A DNA stretch of 64,000 bases from Labia minor (lineage: Eukaryota > Arthropoda > Insecta > Dermaptera > Spongiphoridae), in contig OY720347.1 in the NCBI GenBank assembly GCA_963082975.1, positions 29,343,398 through 29,407,397 of the forward strand. Reading direction: 5' to 3'. Made by a program: the position numbers and the translations under genes. Below are positions 1 to 11,329 of this stretch, piece after piece (the first letter of the stretch is position 1; each line of letters opens with the position of its first letter). Under the pieces are notes generated by a model. It searched no databases and had not been told where the DNA came from. It worked only from the letters and a program-made list of their open reading frames with translations.

Positions 1-425
1 TGTCCTGCCATAACACGAAATTTCAACCAGTTAGTTTTTGTTTGACATCCATTAATAGCAGACTACCTCGAGATTTGAAAAGAAAATGGAAAAAAGTGAA
101 TTTCGTGAACTCATTAAGCATTATTTTTTTGAGGAAAAAAATCACTGAAACCTAGTTTTTGCGCCGTTTCGTAACCGTGGATGAAAAGTAAATCCACCAC
201 AACACACCAGAGATCAAACAGCTGTCAAAACAGTAGGTTTCTCAGAGTGAATCGACACTAAAGATGTCCTCGACAAATCTTATTTTTTGGAAGGAATAAA
301 AAAATTGGAAAACGTTGGACGACGTGTATAGAGCTCAAAGAACACTACATTAAAAAATAAAATAATTTTTTATCTAAAAACCAGAGTTTCATTCAAAAAG
401 TCACGGACTTATTGACCTGCCCTCG
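1..425 (+). pseudogene. internally deleted mariner transposon (mauritiana-like), left end outside window
   Basis: Three pieces of a mariner transposase lie in order. A start methionine at 86 opens MEKSEFRELIKHYF, the usual N-terminus. A middle piece around 160-250 reads RRFVTVDE and then a TPE-KQ-SKQ pattern, the block holding the first catalytic Asp of the D,D34D triad. A C-terminal piece (about 265-350) reads LDKSYFLEGIKKLE and, after a frameshift, RW-T-CIELKEHY followed by a stop. The DNA-binding remainder and the second and third catalytic Asp are deleted. The right terminal repeat runs through the phrase agtcacggacttattgacct and ends at ccctcg, followed by TA, as expected for a TA target site. 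The wording of the motifs resembles the mauritiana subfamily. It cannot encode an active enzyme. Confidence 0.8.
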
Positions 426-1908
426 TATCTATCGATAAACCTTGCCTAAGATACTTCGTGAGACACTAAATCTTAAATTGAAAGTTAATTAATTTATATT
501 TATAATAATAATATTTTTTCATAAAATTTATAAAAAATTAAAAAACACAGAAAATTTTGTTTTGAAAAATTTAACTTAAACAAATTAGTGTTCCTCAGGA
601 ATAATTTTAAATTTTCAATTGTTTAAGTTTTCAATTATTACTTTGAAAAAACTTCTGTCTTTTTGATATCTATGAACAAATAAGTTTATGGAAGTAAGAT
701 CTGAAGAATTCCAATAACTTGTGACATTGATTTGTGAATTTATGTTAGTCCATATGACTGACTATTTGACCAATCATTAGTCGTTATTAATAAAATTGCT
801 TAGTTAGTTAAAATTATTGTTTGATTTATTTATCTTAAAATTGTGCATTATAATCCCTAAATGAAATTTTAAGAGAATTATTATTGGGATGGACAATATG
901 TTTTATTAAACAAAGAATATTAATTTTAATTTTTGTTTTAATTGTAATTTTAAGAAGTATAATAAGAAAATATGTGTGAATATAGCATTGTAGATAATAT
1001 TGTAATATTGCAGATAGTTGAAATGTAGGTATTTGTTTTCTGAATGAAATACCTAAGAAATTTAGAGATTTTTAATAAATGTTTGTTTAAATCGTAATAA
1101 TTTATAAATTTAATAATTTAATTTATTTAAAAATAAAATAATCACAAAACTTTTCCTTTGGATTTCACTCTCCAAAATAAATATAGTCAATTTTAACACC
1201 AAATATAATCAATATTAATTATGTATTACACTTCAACATGGGTGCCTATCATTACACTTCTCTTTGTATTCAAATGCTCATCTTGAATTAGATGAGTATG
1301 TTTATTTGACCTTTTTTCTATTTTAAAAGAGAGCTTTTGAATAGAAGGCCTCTCGGTATCGATGAATCATTTTCTCCTCTGAATTGCATATGAGATCGGT
1401 TATAAATATTCCGTCCAATTTGCAAGGCAAGTGGCTAATACACTTGAAATTTATCCCTTTGATGAAATTCCTCTACATTGATTGACAAATTTGTTGTATA
1501 TACCTAGATTGGATGTTATTGATGAGACACTATCCATTAGAATACAAATTATTTAAGACTCTTCTGAGAATTTTAGTCAAGTTTTTGTTTAAACCAATTT
1601 TCATTTTTTTTTTTATGTTCAATAATAAAAGATGAAAATTAAAAGAAAAACACAAGTTAAATAAATTTAATAATTTGCCTTTATAGCTTTCTTTAATGAC
1701 AAATTCAAAGAAATTAATATTGAATAAAGACAAATGTAATAAGGATGAAATAATAAAATTAGTTGAAGAAAATTAAGGCTTATATTAATCAAATAAATAA
1801 ACAATATAAATAAATAAAATAATAAGTAAAACTATAATAAATTCTTTTTAAAAAATATATTAGGTTTATAAAAAATATAATATAATATCAATCAAAATCA
1901 ATTTAATA
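426..1908. other. AT-rich stretch, nothing recognised
   Basis: Very AT-rich DNA with short open frames only. Around 1240-1500 the sequence is slightly more complex (mixed bases, few homopolymers), but I see no motif, repeat or coding signal there. Confidence 0.6.
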
Positions 1909-1916
1909 GTCTAGTT

Positions 1917-2092
1917 CAGGGGTGAGCATCCAAACGAGAGTCCAACATTTCTTGGTGGGTCTCAGACAAAAAATACAACTTAATAAATTATCAAGCCTTA
2001 AATATTTAATGAATAATTCACATAATACCAACATGTCTCTTTCATTGTTGTAGCGATTATAAATATATATACCTGCGGGTTGCTCATCCCTG
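1917..2092. mobile_element. hAT-type MITE, 176 bp
   Basis: The left end begins CAGGGGTGAGCATCC and the inverted right end begins CAGGGATGAGCAACC, so terminal inverted repeats of about 15 bp are visible. Flanking 8-bp sequences are gtctagtt (1909-1916) and gtctaatt (2093-2100), a target-site duplication with one mismatch of the length and T/A pattern known for hAT elements. The interior is AT-rich and has no reading frame, so this is a non-autonomous copy moved by a transposase encoded elsewhere. Confidence 0.8.
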
Positions 2093-2308
2093 GTCTAATT
2101 GAAGTATAAGTATCTTTTTCTCCTTGAAGTGAACTTTTCTCACTTTTTTATTATTATTATTGTTAGTACCAGATCGTATCAGTATCTCCTTAATGAAGAA
2201 ATCTATATAATAAATTTTTCAATAAGTAAATAAATAAAAAATCTACATAAATAAACTTATTGTTCATAGAAGTGGTTGTAAAGAGGCATCCAGGACATTA
2301 ATCTAAAT

Positions 2309-2700
2309 CAGGGGTCGCCAAAGTGGTCTATATAGACCTCTAGAGATCTATTTAACAACAGAAGGGGTGGATGTGACCCAAGGGGTCGAATGGGGTCGAT
2401 TGAGACTCGAAGCTAAAACAGTTTTTAAAACGCAAATCACGCATACCTAACTGTGTATGTAAAATTTTTAATTTTTTTTTATAATTGACTTAATATCATT
2501 TTCTTTATAGAAAATAAAACAATAAACGTATATAAATTTATTCGGGTGAAAAGAAGTAAAAAATCTGTAGCTACTTTACTTAGTGTTTCTGATTTATTAA
2601 ATATTAAGGCAATTAGATGGTTTTATTTTGAAAATTATCTTTATGGAGATTTCGAAAAATTATATAGGGGTCGATGATCAAAAAAGTTTGGCGATCCCTG
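2309..2700. mobile_element. hAT-type non-autonomous element, 392 bp
   Basis: Ends read CAGGGGTCGCCAAAGTGGTC (left) and CAGGGATCGCCAAACTTTTT (right, inverted). Both sides are flanked by the identical 8-bp word atctaaat (2301-2308 and 2701-2708), fitting the nTnnnnAn hAT target-site pattern. The subterminal 100 bp on the left is rich in ggggtcga-like words; the centre is AT-rich with no transposase. The perfect duplication suggests a fairly recent insertion. Confidence 0.85.
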
Positions 2701-2708
2701 ATCTAAAT

Positions 2709-4149
2709 GTTCAAACTAAATTCATAACATGAGAAATCATTCAGAACTGGTAAAGTAATCGCCTCACAAAATCAATCCTCAAATTTTAATAAAAAAGAAA
2801 ATAAAAAAATTCAACCTCCCCGTTATATGTTTTTTAAAGGTTTACTAAAAATGTTTTTATTTTTTACATTTGTTGTTAGCTGGTTTTAGGACTTCTTGTT
2901 TAAGAGAAATAAACAGGTTTAGAATAAACATTAAATATTGATTTAGTTTTGTTATTTTTAAACAAAATAAATACAATTTTCTTTGGAAAAAAAATTATAT
3001 TTCCCTGTTATTCTTTTGTTGATAAAGACAATTTTATATATTTTAAATTAATTTGACTATGAACATTAAGTGTATTATTCACTTGAAATAATATTTAAAT
3101 AATTTTATTAGAAAAGTTTGGAATAAAATTTGTTAAATTTCTTTTGAAGATTTTTAGAATGTAATTAAGATTTGTTAGAGGTGCCAAGGGAGAACTTAGA
3201 ATTGAGTCGTTTGTATGTATAAAGTGAAAAAGGAAAAAAATTAATTAGATTTTAAAATGAGATATTTCAGCGAACTTGTTTTTTTTTTTTTTTAGATATT
3301 TTGTCTCTCTCCTTTTCAAATGACAAAAATTTTATAAACATAAATAATATTTTTAATTAAAATGCAAAGATACAGAAAATAAACGCGATCTTAAGATAAT
3401 TCAGGTCTTTCTTTCATTTTTTTTATCTGGTGTTTCATCTCCAAAAGCTCTTAGGCAACGCTTTTAGAAAGGAGTTTTTACTAATCGTTTTCGAATTGAA
3501 AAGTACAAACATATATATTTTGTATGTATCAAAGAAAGAGAATTTCTTTAAAAAAAAAACAACAGTTCTTAATTTAATACGTGATAAAGGATGATGGTCT
3601 TTGCTATTTTTAAAATGAAGTAATTCATTTTCAATTATAAAAATATTTAAAAATAAAATTGAGTGATAGCCTTTTTTAAAAAGTAATTTTAATAATTATT
3701 AATTTTAGTACATATATTTTAAATTTATATTTTTATGATCATTTTCACTTGAATTTATGTAGATATAAACTACAGAAGTGATGAACTTTAAATAAAAATC
3801 ATATCTTTTTAAGTGTAATATATAAGTGTAATGAAGGGGGGGGGGAATTTCTTAATTAAATATTCTTTACAATCTTTTTTTATTTATAAATCAATATAAA
3901 TATATATATAGAGATAGATATATATAGAGAGAGAGACAGAGAGAAATTCTAAAAATTTCCACAAACTTTAAATAACAATCTTGCCTAATTTTAAGTACAA
4001 TTGTAATACTTTGTTTAGATTTGTGTTCAAAGTATTCAATAAAAATTATTGCAGGTAACTTTATTGAATTGTAAAGTTGATAATAAATTTCCAAACAAAG
4101 TAAGTGTAATGAATTTTTATTACTTTCAGATCTGAATTTCATGTTGTTT
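2709..4149. other. AT-rich stretch, nothing recognised
   Basis: Low-complexity AT-rich DNA. It includes a poly-T run near 3280, a ten-base G run at 3836-3845 and a degenerate (AT)n/(GA)n microsatellite at about 3898-3942. No gene or transposon signature was found. Confidence 0.6.
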
Positions 4150-4290
4150 CTAAATTAACTGTATTGTTGACCAGAGAACATTTATAATGGACATTCTCAT
4201 GTGGGATTGGATTGTAGCCAGAAAAGATTCAGTGTCCGAAAGGCGACAATGCACCTCTCATCCTACCTCCTCCCATCTATTCTCTCTTTC
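4150..4290. other. non-repetitive island, candidate conserved non-coding element
   Basis: A short block of balanced base composition in AT-rich surroundings, with no open frame of note and no copy elsewhere in the window. Function is unknown; a regulatory element is possible but is only inferred from composition. Confidence 0.2.
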
Positions 4291-5274
4291 ACTTGTAAAT
4301 TAATAATAACCTAAAATAAAATAAAATAAAAAATCTTCAAAAGATATGGAAAATTCGATTTGTATTTTCAAACAGATTCATTAAAATCTATTAATTGTGT
4401 TTCGTTTTCCCTTCAGTAATAATAACTTATGGAATCAATTAAATCAGTATATTCGGAGAATAAACAGTATTTCAATTTATTTATTAAATCATCATTCAAT
4501 TTAAATTTTAACCAATATTAAAGTGAAAATAAAACGAATTATTTAATGTAATTTAATAATAATAAAAAAGTACCGGGACCCCGAGCCTCGGCTCGGTACT
4601 TAAGTTAAAAAAAATGATTCATTATTATTGGGTTTGGCTGGTAATATTAATACCTGGGATACCGAGCTGTCGCTCGAAAAAATATTTAGACATTATTATA
4701 GACATTTTCATTCTGTAAATTAAATAATTTTATTTCATTTAAATAAATATCTATTTTTAAATAATTTTTCTCTCTACATTATTTATCTAATTCTGACAAT
4801 ATATTAAGATCACACCGGGACCCCGAGCCTCGGCTAGGTAATTAAGTTAAAAAAAAATAATTCATTATTATATTGGGTTTGGCTGGTAATATTAATACTT
4901 GGGACACCGAGCTGATATACAATTCTTTAATTATTTATTACAATTATTAAATGTTGCATCATTGCATGGAACTTGGGGTCCTCAATAATACATAAATATG
5001 TATACCGGGACCCCGAGCCTCGGCTCGGTACTTAAGTTAAAAAAAATGATTCATTATTATTGGATTTGGCTGGTAATATTAATACCTGGGACACCGAGCT
5101 CGCTCTACCCTTTAAAAAATATTGATATACAATTCTTTAATTATTTATTACAATTATTAAATGTATTAAATAATATTTTATTGAAAAAATATTAAAAATT
5201 ATAAAACTATCTAAAACTTAATTAATAAAAGAACAATGAATAAATAAATCACGAAAATAGATAAAAAAAAAAAT

Positions 5275-5345
5275 GCACGCGGCGAGTTTCGATCCTTCGA
5301 ACTCGGGGAGTAAAAACAATTGTTCTTACCGCTGGTCTATGATAT
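5275..5345 (-). other. tRNA-like segment in composite repeat A
   Basis: Read on the minus strand, the stretch has an A-box-like word (tagaccagcgg) and, about 45 bp on, a degenerate B-box-like word (ggatcgaaact). These are the two halves of an RNA polymerase III internal promoter. The whole does not fold as a cloverleaf by eye, so it is not called a tRNA gene. A counterpart lies at 28137-28204. Confidence 0.4.
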
Positions 5346-5395
5346 TTTGATAATTACAAAGATATTTTTACCATCTTTCAAAGACATTTATTTGT

Positions 5396-5870
5396 TTTGT
5401 TGTTTTTTTTTGAGAGAGATTAATAAATATATATATATTTTATTAAAAATAAATATTTTTAATTTTATTTCGAAATTAAATAATGAATTTTATTTTAAAA
5501 TATTTTAAATATTTAAAAAAAAAGCGGGAGTAAAATTTCAATATGAATGTCATATGTCATCGATAAATAATAAATAATATTAATAAATATTAAATTTAAT
5601 AAAAGAACAATGAATAAATAAATATAAAATAGTAATTTATTAAAAAATAATAGATTAAAAAAAAAAAAAAAATTATTTCAAAACCATTTTTTATTTTGTT
5701 GTTATTTTTTTTTTGAGAGAGATTAATAAATATATATATATTTTATTAAAAATAAATATTTTTAATTTTATTTCGAAATTAAATAATAAATTTTAAAATA
5801 TTTTAAATATAAATAAAAAAAATATTAATACAAAATTAAAAAAAGGCGGGAGTAAAATTTCAAAATGGAT
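5396..5870. repeat. direct duplication of about 150 bp inside composite repeat A
   Basis: A block starting with a T-run, gagagagattaataaatata, and ending gcgggagtaaaatttca occurs at about 5396-5545 and again at 5697-5865. The spacing sequence repeats part of the upstream linker (aaaagaacaatgaataaata). This looks like a segmental duplication within the repeat. Confidence 0.65.
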
Positions 5871-6033
5871 GCCATTTACGTCACCCATATATAATTTTCA
5901 ATTAAGAAATTAATAATGAAGCTGTAAGTTTCAAGAGATGTGATCAATAAAACTCAATTTTTCTTTATAAATACTATATCTAGTGTGAATTTGAAAAAAA
6001 TCGTTAGAGCGGTTTTTGAGAACCAATGGTTAT

Positions 6034-6099
6034 AGATAAATAGATATATAGATATATAGATATATAGATATATAGATATATAGATATATAGATATATAC
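6034..6099. repeat. microsatellite, 8-bp unit (atagatat)n
   Basis: At least seven consecutive near-perfect units of atagatat. They sit just before the shared right end of composite repeat A. In copy B the corresponding place has only one or two units, so the array expanded after the copies separated. Confidence 0.85.
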
Positions 6100-6127
6100 A
6101 ATTTTAGCTAGCATAATAAGATAAGAT

Positions 6128-8964
6128 ACTGGTATATGGTTATTTGTTATACTTATTTGTAAATATTATTTTTATATCCTAATATATATTTATTTATTCA
6201 ATGTAGATAGATAAGTTTATTAGCCTACTAAACAAAAAACTAGTTTACTCTAGTGATATTTTAATTTTTTAAAACTTCTTTCCGAAATAGATTTAATATT
6301 TTGTTTAAAATATATAGAAATCTTTGAATAGGTTTCTATTTTTGTGAAATTATGGACACGATATATATCCACTGTGTGTGTTAATCTGTTAATAGCAAAT
6401 TCCTTTTATTTTTTATTCTTGAATTAGTATCAAATTATAAAAAAAAGTATGAAGAGATTTAAAAGATAAATAATAATAAAATAGAATAATTAACATTCGT
6501 TAGAGAGTGAAATGTATTTCGTTTCTAATTTAACAAACTTCTTTTTAAAATCCAGTCTTTATTTAAATGATCAATTTTATTAATATAAAAAAATAAATCA
6601 AAATGATTTAATTAATTATTTGTATTATAAATATAATAAACTTAAATAATAAATCTATAAATATCTTTTATTTAAATGATTTATAATTTATATGTCCAAT
6701 TTAATCTCTCTTAAAACTAGAGCGTAGAGAAAAACCTATTTATCGCTGAGGTATCCGATATCATAATATATTATATCTTAGAGATAATCAATTATAATGA
6801 GTTTTCTTTTGATATTAAAATTAGTTATCTGTTATTTTTAATAAATTTAATTATTTTTTTTAATATTAGTTGTTTAAATGAAAGTAGTGTTATATTCAAA
6901 CACTAGTAGATATAAATGAAAAATAAAATAATACTAATAAGAATTATATATGAATAATGGTTTTATCAATATTTCATTTCATTAATTGAAACATGAAATA
7001 TATAGTATAACAGCGTAGGGCATTCCTAATTAGCCTGAGAGAATAATACCATTCAAGTAATTCAAAACGGAATTCTAAAGAAACAGTGCTGCTTGCTTAA
7101 TGGATCATATGTTAATAAATCAAAAAGTTTTAAATATAAGCTTTTAAAGTTTTATGTTTTATGGGCAAATAAACTATAATGGAAGAGACCAAGAACATTC
7201 CAACAAATCTTATTTAACGATAGCATTATAATAAAATAAAAGAATGTATATACAGACCGGGAATCTTTTAAAGTTAATAGTGAATAAAAATTAGGCTTTT
7301 CTTTACTCTTTAATGAACAATTATTGTTTATTCATTTCAACTTTCATCAAGAATGATGGTAGATGCGATAGTCTATTACTTAGTAACGAAGAGATTCCTT
7401 CGGTTCAAGTTTTGATGGTTTGAGGTTGCGAAACTTAATAATATTGAATGAAACAGCTCAAATTCGATAAACCTTTTCTCACATGTGGTTTTAACACTCA
7501 ATTCACGAGAAGTTACTATCTGGCAATGGAATATTTATTAATAATGAGAAGTTAATTGAAAATCATATTATAATAAAAAGCATACCTGATTATTAGACCT
7601 TCGTCAATCGACCACCTCTTTGTTTTCTTAGCTCACAAGTTCTATTTTAATTCATTATTAATTCATCTATTCTTAACTTTAGTCTAAAATCTACAACAAT
7701 TGATTAATAGTCTGAACCACTGAAATATCTCTTAATCTATTAGTTGATGCAACTTAGTTATCTATATCTATATGTATATAAAATAGTTAACTGGTTGAAT
7801 AAATTAACGGAGTAATAAATATTTCAGTAATCACATTATTTTTTTCATAATTTTATAATTATATAAAATATACAATGATTTCAAAACTTCACCTTGTTAA
7901 ATTTAAAATAAAAATCAGAAATTTAAATTATTTATCATCTATTAATGGATTGGGGGAGTTTGAGAGTTGCTGTTTCAGAACTGGGATAAGTAAACACGAG
8001 ATCTGTTTCAAATAAACCCACTCATTGAATTAAGTATAGACGTTTTACAAATATATATTAATCATTTAGATCAAGCTCGAAAACTAATATATCAAATTAA
8101 TTTTGTAAAATTTAATATTAAATTTTTTTCTATAAATCATACGGTTTATGTTCTTTGAAAAAATCCTACCAATGATGATATATGATGGTAAAACTTTTCA
8201 TCAAAAAAATTATTATTGGCTTAAATTGATTAAGAGAATTTGAATAAATTGCTAAGTTATGTTATAATATAAATTAAAAAAGAAAAAAATTTAACTCTTA
8301 AATAAAATAAATTTTTACACATTAAGTATTTATTTTATTAATTAAATTTTAATTTGCCAAAGTCAGAAAAATAAAATTAATATTTAATTAATAATGAATA
8401 ACATAGAGTAGAAAAATGAAAGAAAATTTTCTTGTTTTTTTTTATTTGTTTTTCTTTTATTTATTTAAAGTAAAAAAAAATTGAAAAAAAACATTTAGTT
8501 TTGTAAGCCCTTATTTTGTTCATTGTTTACTTTATTAAAGAGGAAAGTTGTTTTTTTTTCTCTTTTTTTGTAAAATTTAGAGAAATGTCTACTCTTTTGT
8601 CTCCACATTTATTTTTGATACTGATACTCTTCAACTGTTGACAATCACTTTACCAAGTGTTTGTTTAAAAACGATTAACGAGATTAATAGTTAAAGTTTA
8701 ACCCCTAAGGCTTTTGCGTTTGTATTAAATCAATTAAAACAAGATTTATTACCTATTATTAAAACCTCTCATAGATGTTTTTTTTTTGTTTTCAAGAAAA
8801 AAAATGTAACGTTTTTGAAACATACATTTGAATTTTTATTTAACCCAAACTAGAAATAATTAAAAAAAAAATATTTTTTCAAAATTAATTAAATGTAATA
8901 TAAAACAAGTAAATTAAAAAAATTATTTAAAATATTATATTCCTAGGCAAATTTTATTTTTGTT
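6128..8964. other. long AT-rich stretch, nothing firmly recognised
   Basis: AT-rich throughout. About 7330-7440 is somewhat more complex, but without motif or frame. No transposon ends or coding regions were seen. Confidence 0.55.
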
Positions 8965-9141
8965 TTTACCAACCGACGATAGTAAGGGAGGTATTGTTTT
9001 CACACCAAATTTCACATAAGGAGATTTTTACATATCTCCACGAATCATGCATTTTCTTAACAGAAAAGGGTATTTTTAGGTAGGAAATTAATTTACTTCA
9101 AACCGTCAGTCGGTTCTGCACTTGGCCACAGGTCAACTTAT
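8965..9141 (+). repeat. deleted copy of the CRE-bearing dispersed repeat
   Basis: Both ends match the full copies at 31461-32093 and 53326-53960. It starts ttaccaaccgacgatagtaa and closes with the palindromic ggccacaggtcaacttatt. About 450 bp of the interior, including the paired CRE palindromes, is absent. Such internally deleted forms are typical of non-autonomous DNA transposons. Confidence 0.8.
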
Positions 9142-9330
9142 TTTTTATTCTTTATCTATATATGATTGAAAAGATTATTGACTAACAAAAAATATATTTA
9201 AGATTACAGAAATAAAAAAAACAATGTATGTTTAAATAAGTTAAATCCTACCAAACAAGGTTTATTTAGAGAGCAATAATATAAAACATGAACTATAATT
9301 CCAAGAGGACTTAAAGTGCTCCTTCCCAAG

Positions 9331-9473
9331 TACCATATTTGACGGCATATAAGACGCACTTTTTTTTCCTAAATTTGGTCTCGAAAAAGTTACCTGCGTC
9401 TTATACGTTAGGGACTATTGAAACTTCTTTCCTTCTAAATAAGGGTGTGTCTTATATGCCGTCAAATATGGTA
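9331..9473. mobile_element. 143-bp palindromic MITE
   Basis: The left arm taccatatttgacggcatat continues into aagacgcac. The right arm is its inverse and is identical for the first 25 bases, then differs by one base. The central 80 bp is unrelated and has no frame. A TA target site may be included in the ends. Sequences of this style are common MITEs in animals, but I do not assign a superfamily. Confidence 0.75.
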
Positions 9474-9714
9474 TATGTTACTCTTACTCATACTTTGAAA
9501 ATTAGTAAATAAAATTAGTAAATTAGTAAATAAAATAAATTACTACATTTTAACATAACTAATAATTTGATTTATTATTGATATAAAATAAATGGTCAGC
9601 AATAATTTCGATTGTATAAAAGATGGGGAGCGGGAGGATGTTATTAAAAGAATATTTATTCTTTTAATTCTTATGACCATTTCCCAAAAAATTATTCTTG
9701 TTTAATTTTATCGT

Positions 9715-11318
9715 GGCAATTGTACGCAGCAAAACTTTTTGAAGATTCCAGAGAGGAAGTTGAAATTGATGATTGCGATCCTGAAGGACCAAAAATAATA
9801 AAATCAGAGCTAATTCACGCTATTTCAATTGCTAAGAACAAGAAAGCGCCGGGACCAGATGGAATCCCAATGAAATTAATCAAATTCATCAATGAAGACA
9901 ATATAGACATGGTATTGAAAATATTTAACAATATCTATAACTGCGGTGTGCTTCCAGAGGAATGGCTGAAATCAACATTTGTTACTATCCCAAAGAAACA
10001 ATACCCTAAGAATTGCAGTGACTATCGCCTCATCAGTCTTATGAGCCACATGTTAAAGACCTTTCTTCGAATAATACACGCCCGCATCCGATTAAAATGT
10101 GAGTTAGACTTAGATGACTCGCAGTTTGGATTCAGAAACGCCTTCGGTACAAGAGAAGCATTATTTGGCTTCAATGTTTTGCTTCAAAAATGTCGTGACC
10201 AACACAAAAATGTATTTGCATGTTTTGTTGACTACGAAAAAGCCTTTGACAGAATAAAACACACTAGACTGATTGAACTTCTGTGCGATGCTGGAGTGGA
10301 CGAAAAAGATATCAGGATTATAAAAAATCTGTACTGGAGGCAATATGCCGTAATCAGAGTAGGAAAATCCACAACACCGGGAATTGAGATCCAGAGAGGA
10401 GTCCGTCAAGGATGCATTCTCTCTCCCCTTTTATTTAATCTCTATGCTGACAGAATTTTTAAGGAGGCCTTGGAAGAACTGGATATGGGGGTGAAAGTAA
10501 ATGGCGTACCAATTAGTACAATTAAATATGCCGACGACACTGTGATCCTGTCTGAAAACATTGAAGACCTTCAACTACTTCTGAATAAAATTTCTCAAAT
10601 TGGAATTAAAGCGGGCTTAAACATCAATAGCCAAAACAAAATTTATGGTCTTTAGCCGCCAGCCACATGGAAACGCCTCCCTCCACCTCGATAACAAACA
10701 AGTTGAACGAGTAAGATCTTTTAAATATCTTGGTTGTATCATAAATGACCAGCTAGACCCGGATATCGAAATTAAGTCCAGAATTGAGGCTGCGAGGTCC
10801 ACCTTCAATAAAATGAGATCCTTCTTCTGTGATGACAACCTAAATCTTAAATTACGACAGAGAATGGCCAAATGCTATGTTTGGTCCATTCTCTTATATG
10901 GTGTGGAAGCATGGACACTCAAGGTCAGTACGATGAATCGCCTGGAGGCTTTTGAGATGTGGATCCTCAGGCGAATGCTGCGAATTCCCTGGGTCGAGAG
11001 AGTTACCAACAGGGATGTCTTGAGGAGAGCAAACACACAGCGAGAACTCCTCAACACTGTCAAATGCCGGAAAATCTCTTACCTCGGCCACATCTTGAGA
11101 GGTAATAAATATCAACTCCTTCAATTAATCCTCAAAGGGAAAATTGAGGGTCGACGTGGACCCGGGAGAAGACGCCAATCCTGGTTAGGGAATATCAGGG
11201 AATGGACCGGCATAAGGAGCGTGGGAGAGCTGTTCCGCACGGCGGAAAATAGATACGTTTTCGCCAGAGTGATCGCCGACGTCAGGGAGACCGGACAAGG
11301 CACTTGAAGAAGAAGAAG
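9715..11318 (+). mobile_element. 5'-truncated RTE-type LINE insertion with target-site duplication
   Basis: The insertion is bounded by an 11-bp direct repeat, aattttatcgt, at 9704-9714 and 11319-11329. It begins abruptly inside the reverse transcriptase region and ends about 10 bp after the stop codon in a short (GAA)n tract. A near-absent 3' UTR with a simple-repeat tail is typical of the RTE clade. The endonuclease half is missing through 5' truncation, the usual outcome of target-primed reverse transcription. Confidence 0.85.
9720..11307 (+). pseudogene. RTE-type reverse transcriptase, C-terminal two-thirds, one frameshift
   Basis: Two frames together cover the reverse transcriptase and C-terminal region. 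The first (9720-10655) has the KAPGPDGIP entry motif, FVDYEKAFD with the first catalytic Asp, RQGCILSPLLFNLY, and YADD at 10527-10538 with the other two Asp. The reading then shifts in an A-rich stretch near 10630 by a net +1 or -2, and continues at about 10636-11307. That part holds FKYLGC, the LLYGVEAWT block, AFEMWILRRMLRIPW, the YLGHILR pattern and a GRRGPGRRRQSW motif, all found in RTE-type and related LINE proteins. Only this one lesion is evident in the retained part, so the insertion is fairly young. Lacking its endonuclease and N-terminus, it is not functional. Confidence 0.85.
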
Positions 11319-11329
11319 AATTTTATCGT

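Larger units (their letters stand above)
4571..6127. repeat. composite repeat, copy A (GC-hairpin units + tRNA-like segment + GAT-rich end)
   Basis: The left part holds three copies (from 4571, 4814 and 5003) of a unit of about 110 bp that begins taccgggaccccgagcctcg and contains a 7-bp stem hairpin ccgagcc-tc-ggctcgg. After it come an AT-rich linker, a tRNA-like stretch, a duplicated block, and a right part (5886-6127) with a (TATAGA)-rich microsatellite ending gctagcataataagataaga. The same order recurs at 26872-28463, so both copies descend from one family. It has no coding capacity, and I could not assign a transposon class. The ends match in both copies, while the number of left units differs (three here, one in copy B). 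Confidence 0.75.
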
